Shown here: positions 26,320-33,152 of the stretch, in pieces | How the letters are laid out: the number at the start of each line of letters is the position of its first letter | How positions within the stretch are numbered: the stretch's first letter is position 1 | Origin: an uncultured Bacteroidia bacterium | GTDB taxonomy: Bacteria > Bacteroidota > Bacteroidia > J057 > CALLMJ01 | NCBI GenBank assembly: GCA_938006875.1 | Contig: CALLMJ010000072.1 | Coordinates: forward strand, 1-52,965 | DNA: 52,965 bases | Direction: 5' to 3' | Program-made: the position numbers and the translations under genes | The notes under the pieces: model-generated | What the model was told of the DNA's origin: nothing | What the model saw: only the letters and a program-made list of their open reading frames with translations | The model's database searches: none

Positions 26320-26835
26320 TTACTGAAAATGTTTAGGATAGGGAATCATAGATTCTAACAATAAAACCGTAGAATCGCGAACAAAAAAAGCAATTACTAT
26401 AATGATTACACCAGTTATAAGACCTACAGCTTGGTTATTTTTACTGATTTCTTCAAATTCGTTGATATTGTAAGTAAGTTTGGTAAAAAGATAAACTCCT
26501 AAAATGGTGTTGATTAAAGCAATAATAAATGCTACAAAAGCGAATCCTAATACGTATTGAATACTTGAAAATATCCAATTATAAGTACCTTGACTTTTTT
26601 GGATTTCTAATCTTACAATATTTAAAACAGGTTGAATTGCACCGGAAATAATATACCCAACACCTAATAAAACACCTGAAATAAAATAAGCAAAAGACAT
26701 ATTATCCATGGAAAGTGAATAATATTTTTCAATGACCATTCTAATGACTTTATAGGCTAAAAATGCTACAACAATAGCAAAAGATAATGATAAAATAAGT
26801 TGAATAGTTGCTAGTATAAATAAGTTGTTAAACAT
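26320..26835 (-). CDS. DUF350 membrane protein
   Basis: 171 residues from the ATG at 26835. An in-frame ATG at 26877 would overlap the GNAT gene by 22 bases and add a 14-residue hydrophobic extension. A -7-like TATTTTTG (26848-26841) ends five bases before 26835, which favours the shorter form. Four membrane segments form two similar halves, each with a YxxxG or TxxxG-type turn (FAYFISGVLLGVGYI, NQAVGLITGVIIIVIAF), the pattern of DUF350/YjfL proteins. Function unknown. Confidence 0.8.
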   Translation of the reverse strand: MFNNLFILATIQLILSLSFAIVVAFLAYKVIRMVIEKYYSLSMDNMSFAYFISGVLLGVGYIISGAIQPVLNIVRLEIQKSQGTYNWIFSSIQYVLGFAFVAFIIALINTILGVYLFTKLTYNINEFEEISKNNQAVGLITGVIIIVIAFFVRDSTVLLLESMIPYPKHFQ

Positions 26836-26855
26836 GAACGCAAAAATAAAGATTT

Positions 26856-27974
26856 TTATAAATGTTTGATAAAACAACGCTTTCTTTTATGCTGAATATG
26901 TTCATAATTTTTCCAAGTTTGGATAGCCTTTTGATTCGTTTCTACCATTGCAGTAGTTTCAACATATTTTATTCCATTTTCTAAAAGTACTTTTTGAAGT
27001 TCTGTAATTAATACTGCAGGGATTCCTTGTCTTTGATATTCTGGATGGACACCGGTTAACAGCAGGTCAGCAACAGTATTTTTTTTCATAGCATTCAAAA
27101 TATACCACCAACCGAAGGGTAGTAATCGTCCTTTAGCTTTTTGAAAAGCTTCTGATAAAGAAGGCATTCCAATAATAAAACCTAAAACTTCTTGATTTTC
27201 GTTTTCTACCATTTTGACAAATTTAGGATTCAAAACTTTTAAGTATTTATGAATATAAAAATCACGCATTTTAGGACTTAATTCTACCATTCCAAAAATT
27301 TCATCAAAAGATTTATTGATTAATTCAAAAACTTTATGTCCATATTTTATCATTTCAGAGTTTTTAGTAAAATGAATGACTTTAAGCTTATAACGCTCCT
27401 TAATTACTTCGTTTAAACGTAATGCTTTTTCGGGTATTTCTTTGATTGTCAAGCGAAATTCTAACCAATCAATTTCTTTTTCATAACCACAATTTTCTAT
27501 ACGTTTTTGGTAATAAGGAAAATGATACTCAGAGGCAATAGATGGTAAGTAATCAAACCCTTCAATTAATATTCCTTGATGGTCTAAATTAGAGAAACCT
27601 AAAGGTCCATGAACTTTGTTCATACCTTGTTTTGCAATCCAATTTTCAGCGGTATCTAATAATTTTTTTACAACATATTCATTATCAATAAATTCAATTC
27701 TTGAAAATCTCCCAAATTGCTCTTGGACTTTTTCATTAAATTTATAGTTAATCATTGCGCCAATTCTCCCAACAATTTTACCGTCTTTAATAGCTATCCA
27801 AAATTTTGAATTGCAATAATCAAAAGCTGGATTTTTTGATGGCTTTAACGAAGCAATTTCATCATTAATCATGGGCGGTATCCAGTATTTATTACCCTTA
27901 TAAAGTTGGTAAGGAAAATATACAAATTCTTTGATTTCTTTATCCGTTACCACTTCTTTGATTTCTACGGTCAT
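26856..27974 (-). CDS. GNAT-family N-acetyltransferase
   Basis: 372 residues. The N-terminal part has YFPYQLYKGNKYWIPPM and SKFWIAIKDGKIVGRIGAMIN. A second acetyltransferase-like half contains DLLLTGVHPEYQRQGIPAVLITELQ, with the Q/R-x-x-G-x acetyl-CoA loop, then YVETTAMVETNQKAIQTWKN. This two-half protein is widespread in Bacteroidota without a known substrate. It is the first gene of the six-gene minus-strand operon, and a consensus promoter lies at 28004-28034. Confidence 0.85.
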   Translation of the reverse strand: MTVEIKEVVTDKEIKEFVYFPYQLYKGNKYWIPPMINDEIASLKPSKNPAFDYCNSKFWIAIKDGKIVGRIGAMINYKFNEKVQEQFGRFSRIEFIDNEYVVKKLLDTAENWIAKQGMNKVHGPLGFSNLDHQGILIEGFDYLPSIASEYHFPYYQKRIENCGYEKEIDWLEFRLTIKEIPEKALRLNEVIKERYKLKVIHFTKNSEMIKYGHKVFELINKSFDEIFGMVELSPKMRDFYIHKYLKVLNPKFVKMVENENQEVLGFIIGMPSLSEAFQKAKGRLLPFGWWYILNAMKKNTVADLLLTGVHPEYQRQGIPAVLITELQKVLLENGIKYVETTAMVETNQKAIQTWKNYEHIQHKRKRCFIKHL

Positions 27975-28003
27975 ATATTATTTTATCCAAGCTTACAAAC
28001 CTT

Positions 28004-28034
28004 CAAAACTAATACAAAAATTTAATCTATCAAA
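28004..28034 (-). promoter_or_regulatory. Promoter of the GNAT-DUF350-rlmI operon
   Basis: On the minus strand TTTG (28034-28031), 19 bases, TAGTTTTG (28011-28004), 29 bases before the ATG at 27974. Confidence 0.65.
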
Positions 28035-28214
28035 ATTCTAAATCGAAGTTTTTGAAATATCTTAATTCTGACTTTTTAACTCAGATTACTTAATAGAAAA
28101 AGTATATTATTAAGGAGAACACAGCGAAGCTCGAAAATCTTTTATTTATTTTATTTTTTCATAGGTGAAAAAATGTAGTTCAGGCTCCAAATGTCCCATA
28201 TAATTAATTTATTA

Positions 28215-28685
28215 CTACCATAAACGATTCATTTTTCTAATTTTAGCTTCATCTAATCTCAAAAATATTCTAGCAATAAACAAAAATACTACTACAAGAA
28301 TTGGGAAAATGATGCCTAAGTAAACTAAATTTCCTTTAATGGATTCAACAAATTGGTACATCAATAAAAACTGAAACATTGCAGGGAATGTACCGAATAA
28401 ACAAAACTTCATTTGTTTTGTTCTTTCATTGGGAATGGTTACTCCATAAATAGTTGTCATACCAGTAACTACTGCCATAGTAAAAGCAATTTGGATTCTC
28501 CAAATTTCGTTTTTGGTTAATTCAGAAACTATTTTGGATTCAATATTCACTAATCCTGTTAATGAATAACCCACAGAATCAATTTCAACAAAAGAAAATA
28601 AAACAGAAAAAAAAGTACATAACACTGCTAACAGCATCATGTAAGTCTTAGGTCTATAGAAATCAGGGTTTTTGAATACATTCAT
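28215..28685 (-). CDS. DUF4293-like membrane protein
   Basis: 156 residues with four membrane segments at about 17-34, 66-84, 96-112 and 118-140. The spacing and the C-terminal end RLDEAKIRKMNRLW fit DUF4293, a Bacteroidota-only family whose members end in a similar charged R-x-R-L tail. The usual N-terminal MIQRIQ is not seen, so the family call is moderate. Function unknown. Own consensus promoter upstream. Confidence 0.72.
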   Translation of the reverse strand: MNVFKNPDFYRPKTYMMLLAVLCTFFSVLFSFVEIDSVGYSLTGLVNIESKIVSELTKNEIWRIQIAFTMAVVTGMTTIYGVTIPNERTKQMKFCLFGTFPAMFQFLLMYQFVESIKGNLVYLGIIFPILVVVFLFIARIFLRLDEAKIRKMNRLW

Positions 28686-28702
28686 AAATAATCAATAAAA
28701 TG

Positions 28703-28733
28703 CAAAATTAATTTTTTAATACGTAATTCCAAA
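28703..28733 (-). promoter_or_regulatory. Promoter of the DUF4293-like gene
   Basis: Minus strand TTTG (28733-28730), 19 bases, TAATTTTG (28710-28703), 17 bases before the ATG. Confidence 0.75.
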
Positions 28734-28820
28734 ATGATTTATAAAATGTTTTTTTGAACTCAAAATCTCTAATAAATAACTCTTTAACTTAGAAAAAAAT
28801 CATTGTAATTTGAAAAAAAA

Positions 28821-28853
28821 TTTGGAGAATTGCAAACATACTTGTTATATTTG
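28821..28853 (+). promoter_or_regulatory. Promoter of the small Asn-rich secreted protein gene
   Basis: TTTG (28821-28824), 21 bases, TATATTTG (28846-28853), 23 bases before the ATG. Confidence 0.7.
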
Positions 28854-28876
28854 TTGAATATTTTAATATTTAGTTT

Positions 28877-29146
28877 ATGAAAAAAATTGTTTTAATTTTT
28901 GGAATATTTTTAGCTACGCATGTAGTTTATGGTCAGCAAAATGGTGTAAAACAAACCACTATTAATGGAACAAAAATTCAGCAGAATAATGGTAATGTAA
29001 AAGTAAAAGCTGTTGAAGGTCAAAAAGATGTTAATCAAATTAAGGTTAATAACAACAATGTAAAAGTTAACAGTACCAACGGCAATACCACCACAAACCC
29101 TACAAAGGACGTAAAGCAAATTACTCCTCAAGGAAAAAAAGACTAA
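28877..29146 (+). CDS. Small Asn/Lys-rich secreted protein
   Basis: 89 residues; a signal peptide (about 1-19, MKKIVLIFGIFLATHVVYG, then QQ) leaves a mature protein of about 70 residues rich in N, K, V, T and Q and free of Cys. Two approximate internal repeats are visible: QQNNGNVKVKAVEG and VNNNNVKVNSTNG. It has its own consensus promoter and a hairpin terminator, which supports a real expressed gene. No family recognised; possibly an exported low-complexity or envelope-associated protein. Confidence 0.75.
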   Translation: MKKIVLIFGIFLATHVVYGQQNGVKQTTINGTKIQQNNGNVKVKAVEGQKDVNQIKVNNNNVKVNSTNGNTTTNPTKDVKQITPQGKKD

Positions 29147-29148
29147 AA

Positions 29149-29177
29149 AATAAGGGCTACTAAAAAGTAGCCTTATT
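29149..29177. terminator. Bidirectional terminator between convergent genes
   Basis: AATAAGGGCTAC (29149-29160), loop TAAAAA, GTAGCCTTATT (29167-29177), an 11-bp stem with one bulged G. The T-run is strong for the minus strand (downstream of the DUF4294 gene) and short for the plus strand. It overlaps the stop codon of the minus-strand gene by one base. Confidence 0.75.
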
Positions 29178-29752
29178 TATGAATTTTCAAAATCTCTTTT
29201 AATAATAAATTCAATATCTTTATGCTTACCATTGGGTTCGTAATCTTCTTTTAAGTTAGAACCAAAAAATTTAGCCACCATGTTCCAAAAAATAGCAGAA
29301 CGCCAACTTTTTAAGTCTTTGATAATATCAAAAGTAGTTTGATTAAGTTGCCTATCAATTAAAAGAACTAATATTCTTCCTTGATGAACAGAAAGGTTTT
29401 TTAATTCTTCTTCCCATCTGGCAAACAACTCTTTTTCACGTTTTTTAAAATAAGCACTTTTATCTGCTTTAGAATCTAAACATTGGATTTCAGTTTGAAT
29501 TTTTTTGTAAATATCACTAGCAATCAAAGCGTAAGGATATACTTTTCTTACATTATAAACCAAGCGGTGATATTCTTGTTGCTTTTTCATGGATTCCCTG
29601 ATTTCCTTTTTTGAGGGAGCTTTAGCGACAATCTCAATACCTTCAATCCAAATCATGGGTAAACCATCGGGAGCAACTTGAACTTGTTTTTGAGCAAATA
29701 AATTGCTAAAAAATATAGCACAAAAAACTAAAAAGAAACTCCATTTTTTCAT
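29177..29752 (-). CDS. DUF4294 secreted protein
   Basis: 191 residues with a signal peptide (about 1-20, ending SNLFAQ). The mature protein is helical, with VYNVRKVYPYALIASDIYKKI, GRILVLLIDRQLNQTTFDIIKDL and WNMVAKFFGSNLKEDYEP. These blocks match DUF4294, a conserved Bacteroidota family of unknown role. A -7-like TAACTTTG sits at 29802-29795 on the minus strand. Its upstream region overlaps the -33 box of the divergent ctaB promoter. Confidence 0.85.
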   Translation of the reverse strand: MKKWSFFLVFCAIFFSNLFAQKQVQVAPDGLPMIWIEGIEIVAKAPSKKEIRESMKKQQEYHRLVYNVRKVYPYALIASDIYKKIQTEIQCLDSKADKSAYFKKREKELFARWEEELKNLSVHQGRILVLLIDRQLNQTTFDIIKDLKSWRSAIFWNMVAKFFGSNLKEDYEPNGKHKDIEFIIKRDFENS

Positions 29753-29813
29753 AAATTGTAATGTTCAATATTTACTTATACGCAATTAGAATGCCAAAGT
29801 TACAAAAAAAGTA

Positions 29814-29845
29814 TTTGCAATAAGCTAAAATGATGTATATATTTG
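29814..29845 (+). promoter_or_regulatory. Promoter of ctaB
   Basis: TTTG (29814-29817), 20 bases, TATATTTG (29838-29845). The -7 box ends seven bases before the ctaB ATG, so transcripts should start at or next to the start codon. Confidence 0.78.
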
Positions 29846-29852
29846 CAACTTT

Positions 29853-30734
29853 ATGAGCAAAGTAATTCATAAAAATCACGTGCAAGAATTTATTAAATCC
29901 TACATTGAACTCGGAAAATTAAGGTTATCCTCATTTGTGATTTTATCTGCATTTTTGGGATTTTGTATTGGTAGTAAACATTTTCATTTTATGAATGCTA
30001 TGATTTTGAGTTTAGGGGGCTTATTAATCACCGTAGCTTCTAATACACTAAACCAAATTCATGAAGTAGAATTAGATAGTTTGATGACACGAACTCAAAA
30101 TCGACCATTACCTCTCGGAAAATTAAGTTTAAAACAAGCTCAACACTTTGCTTTATATACAGGTATTTCAGGTTTCTTTATATTAGCGTATTTTTTAAAT
30201 TTAAAAAGCGCATTAGTATCCCTGATTTCCTTAATTATGTACGCATACATATATACACCCATGAAACAAAAAACTAGTTTTGCTGTATTTGTAGGGGCAT
30301 TTCCTGGAGCATTTCCTCCATTGATAGGATACATTGCTGCAACCAATCAATTAGATATTACAGGATGGTTAATTTTTGCTATTCAATTTTTTTGGCAGTT
30401 TCCACATTTTTGGGCTATTGCATGGGTAGCATTTGAAGATTATAAAAAAGCTGGATTACATCTATTACCTTCAAAAGGGGGTAGAGATTTATCCTCAGCA
30501 TTACAAATTTTAATTTATACTTCTGTGCTCGTGCCCGTCAGTTTACTTCCTTATACTTATGGGATTGTAGGAATTTTATATTTTATGATTGCTCTTATTA
30601 CAGGAACTATTTTTATATATCAATCCGTTATTTTATTGATAAAAAGAACTAGACAAGCGGCTTTGCAGTTAATGTTTGGTTCATTTTTTTATTTACCCAC
30701 TATTTTAATAACTTTTTATATTGATAAAATATGA
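29853..30734 (+). CDS. ctaB: Protoheme IX farnesyltransferase
   Basis: 293 residues, a UbiA-type membrane prenyltransferase with about nine helices. It converts heme B to heme O for heme-copper oxidases. The prenyl-diphosphate-binding region is NTLNQIHEVELDSLMTRTQNRPLP (residues about 67-90) and the second conserved loop is YTPMKQKTSFAVFVGAFPGAFPPLIGY; HFWAIAWVAFEDYKKAGLHLLP is also typical. The stop overlaps the oxidase subunit III start by four bases (ATGA). The respiratory function of the pair is clear from context. Confidence 0.95.
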   Translation: MSKVIHKNHVQEFIKSYIELGKLRLSSFVILSAFLGFCIGSKHFHFMNAMILSLGGLLITVASNTLNQIHEVELDSLMTRTQNRPLPLGKLSLKQAQHFALYTGISGFFILAYFLNLKSALVSLISLIMYAYIYTPMKQKTSFAVFVGAFPGAFPPLIGYIAATNQLDITGWLIFAIQFFWQFPHFWAIAWVAFEDYKKAGLHLLPSKGGRDLSSALQILIYTSVLVPVSLLPYTYGIVGILYFMIALITGTIFIYQSVILLIKRTRQAALQLMFGSFFYLPTILITFYIDKI

Positions 30735-31291
30735 TACTATCAGAAGATAATAAACGCTTTAAAGCAGTAAAAATGTTGATGTATTTATACATTATTTCCG
30801 TTATAATGATTTTTGCAGGACTTACAAGTGCTTATATTGTAAGAAAAGCAGAAGGAAATTGGAGATTTTTTGAATTGCCTAACGTGTTTTGGATGAGTAC
30901 AATTATGATTTTAATGAGTTCAATTACTCACCATTTAGCATTAAATTCCGCAAAAAAAAATGAAATCACTAAAATTAGTACTTATCTTATTATCACTTTA
31001 ATATTGGGAATTGGATTTGCTTTTACTCAATTTATTGGTTGGCAAAAACTCGTTGGAATCAAAGTTCATTTAGTTGGAAACCCCTCAGAATCATTTGTTT
31101 ACATTTTAACAGGAATGCACTTAGTTCACATGATTGGCGCCATAGTATTTTTAATTTGGGTTACTGTTAAATCCTTAAAATATTACTTCCATCAAAACAA
31201 CTATCAAGCATTAGAATTATGTGCTAAATTTTGGCACTTTTTAGACTTCTTATGGGTATATTTATTTTTTTTCCTTTTGTTAATTAGATAG
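30731..31291 (+). CDS. Cytochrome c oxidase subunit III-like protein
   Basis: 186 residues with five membrane helices, the short form of heme-copper oxidase subunit III. Visible signatures are MIFAGLTSAYIVRK, FVYILTGMHLVHMIGA and AKFWHFLDFLWVYLFFF. It is translationally coupled to ctaB. Subunits I and II and a second subunit III are not in the window; in many Bacteroidota a further subunit III follows, but here a tRNA gene does. Confidence 0.9.
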   Translation: MILSEDNKRFKAVKMLMYLYIISVIMIFAGLTSAYIVRKAEGNWRFFELPNVFWMSTIMILMSSITHHLALNSAKKNEITKISTYLIITLILGIGFAFTQFIGWQKLVGIKVHLVGNPSESFVYILTGMHLVHMIGAIVFLIWVTVKSLKYYFHQNNYQALELCAKFWHFLDFLWVYLFFFLLLIR

Positions 31292-31314
31292 TTACAAAAA
31301 AAATTAATAAATAA

Positions 31315-31346
31315 TTTGCAGCATAAAATTTTTTCGTCTAATTTTG
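31315..31346 (+). promoter_or_regulatory. Promoter of tRNA-Phe
   Basis: TTTG (31315-31318), 20 bases, TAATTTTG (31339-31346), 18 bases before the tRNA. Confidence 0.8.
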
Positions 31347-31364
31347 CATTCTCAATTTTGGTAA

Positions 31365-31437
31365 GGTCAGATAGCTCAGTCGGTAGAGCAAAGGACTGAA
31401 AATCCTTGTGTCGGGGGTTCGATTCCCTCTCTGACCA
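31365..31437 (+). tRNA. tRNA-Phe (GAA)
   Basis: 73-nt cloverleaf: acceptor GGTCAGA/TCTGACC with discriminator A, D arm GCTC/GAGC, anticodon stem AAGGA/TCCTT around CTGAAAA (anticodon GAA), and T arm with GGTTCGATT. CCA is not encoded. The Nudix gene starts ten bases after the last tRNA base with no promoter or terminator between. Confidence 0.96.
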
Positions 31438-31446
31438 CTTCTCAAT

Positions 31447-31995
31447 ATGAAAAATCCATGGAAAATATTATTTTCTACTCCTATCTATCAAAATCCATGG
31501 ATAGAACTAACAGAACATCAAGTAATAAATCCTAATGGAGGTAAAGGCATTTATGGTGTTGTAAGTTTTAAAAATATAGCCATCGGAATAATCCCCTTAG
31601 ATGAAAATTTTAATACTTGGATTGTAGGTCAATACCGTTTTCCTCTGAATGAATACTCTTGGGAAATCCCCGAAGGAGGAGGAAAAAAAGATTTGCCTAT
31701 ATTAGAATCTGCCAAACGTGAATTATTAGAAGAATGCGGTATTATTGCCAATCAATGGGATTTAATATTAAAAATGCACTTGTCTAATTCTGTTTCTGAT
31801 GAAGTGGGATATGTATTCGTTGCACGAGATTTGTCATTTACTCAATCACAACCCGATGAAACAGAACAATTAGAAGTTCAAAAAATCCCTTTTGATTTAT
31901 TATATCAAAAAGTGATGGAGGGACGAATAACCGATTCTTTAAGCGTAGCAGGAGTATTAAAACTGAAATGTTTATTAAACGACAAAAAATTTTAA
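31447..31995 (+). CDS. Nudix hydrolase (ADP-sugar pyrophosphatase-like)
   Basis: 182 residues. The Nudix box spans EGGGKKDLPILESAKRELLE and ECGI at about residues 76-99. The metal-binding R-E-L-L-E-E is intact. The first Glu of the consensus (G-x5-E) is not where expected: Leu occupies the place, with an Asp nearby. WEIPEGGG before the box and SNSVSDEVGYVFVARDL after it resemble the ADP-ribose/ADP-sugar pyrophosphatase group. The gene begins only nine bases after tRNA-Phe, so it is probably cotranscribed with it and released by tRNA 3' processing. Substrate not determinable. Confidence 0.9.
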   Translation: MKNPWKILFSTPIYQNPWIELTEHQVINPNGGKGIYGVVSFKNIAIGIIPLDENFNTWIVGQYRFPLNEYSWEIPEGGGKKDLPILESAKRELLEECGIIANQWDLILKMHLSNSVSDEVGYVFVARDLSFTQSQPDETEQLEVQKIPFDLLYQKVMEGRITDSLSVAGVLKLKCLLNDKKF

Positions 31996-32091
31996 AAATC
32001 TGTTTTTTATTCATTTACGAATAACAAAAACCTAATTCATAATCATAAAAATATTTTTTTATTTCTTTGTTAAGTTAGTAAATTTGTGGTT

Positions 32092-32997
32092 ATGAAAGTA
32101 ATTGTTGGTATATTTTGTTTTTGGTTTATTGTTCAAAATGCTTATAATCAAGAGCTTTTCTGTAGAGTAAATATTCAGGCGCCAGGGATAACGGGGATTG
32201 ACCGTAATATTTTAAATCAACTACAACAGGATATTACGCAATATATGAACAACAGAAAATGGACTAACCATAATTTTGAACCCAACGAAAGAATTAAATG
32301 TATTATCAATTTGGTAATAACACGTTTACCATCTCCGGATAGATTTGAAGCCAATGCGACCATTCAAGCAACTAGACCTGTTTATAATTCCACTTTTGAA
32401 ACTGTTACCTTTAATTACCAAGATAAAACCTTTAATTTCAATTATTTACCTACTCAAAATTTAGTTTTTTCAGAAACCAATTACGAAAACAATTTAGTTA
32501 CATTACTTAACTTTTACGCTTTTGTCATTTTGGGAATGGATTATGATAGTTTTTCACCTCTTGGAGGTACTGTTCAATTCAACCGTGCTTTGAATATGAT
32601 AAATTTAGCAGCTTCTTCTGGCGAAAGCGGTTGGAGAGCTTTTGATGGTGATGGGCGTAGAAATAGATACTGGTTAGTGGAAAATTTATTAAATAATTCC
32701 TATAAAAATTTTAGAACAGCAATCTATAAATATCACAGAGAGGGTCTTGATAAAATGGAATCCGATGTAAATGCTGGTAGAGAAAAAATTGTGGAAGCTA
32801 TTGAAGACATCCAAAAAGTTCATTTACAAAATCCTAACATTTTTTTAACTCAAGTATTTTTTGAAACCAAAAGCCAAGAGCTAGTCAATATTTTAAAAAA
32901 CGCATTCCCTGAACTCAAACAACGATTTTTAAGAGCTGTAGAAACTACTGATCCTTCCCGTATGAACACTTATTCTACCATCAATCAAAAACAGTAA
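32092..32997 (+). CDS. DUF4835 secreted protein (possibly T9SS-linked, PorD)
   Basis: 301 residues from the ATG at 32092; a GTG two codons upstream overlaps the last base of a -7-like box (TAAATTTG, 32079-32086), which favours the ATG and a nearly leaderless mRNA. A signal peptide of about 18 residues ends before QELFCRVNI. Family signatures are NRKWTNHNFEPNERIKC, ATRPVYNSTFETVTFNYQDK, NLVTLLNFYAFVILGMDYDSF and SGWRAFDGDGRRNRYWLVEN. DUF4835 members are annotated as type IX secretion protein PorD in some genomes, from memory; that role is not proven by this sequence. Confidence 0.85.
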   Translation: MKVIVGIFCFWFIVQNAYNQELFCRVNIQAPGITGIDRNILNQLQQDITQYMNNRKWTNHNFEPNERIKCIINLVITRLPSPDRFEANATIQATRPVYNSTFETVTFNYQDKTFNFNYLPTQNLVFSETNYENNLVTLLNFYAFVILGMDYDSFSPLGGTVQFNRALNMINLAASSGESGWRAFDGDGRRNRYWLVENLLNNSYKNFRTAIYKYHREGLDKMESDVNAGREKIVEAIEDIQKVHLQNPNIFLTQVFFETKSQELVNILKNAFPELKQRFLRAVETTDPSRMNTYSTINQKQ

Positions 32998-33152
32998 TTA
33001 TCCATTTTTAGAGGTTGATTTGGAAGTTTATAATTGGGCTATTTTGATAATTAATCAATTCTATAGAAACCAATTTGGGACTGGATTTTGCATAAATTAA
33101 ATTTTATATGTTTATGCTAACAAAAAAAATGTATTTTTGCGCCGAAAATTCA

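Noticed and set aside
27975-28214. Possible small gene or RNA in the 240-base gap
   Set aside because: Apart from the operon promoter at 28004-28034 I see no open frame, hairpin or repeat that stands out.
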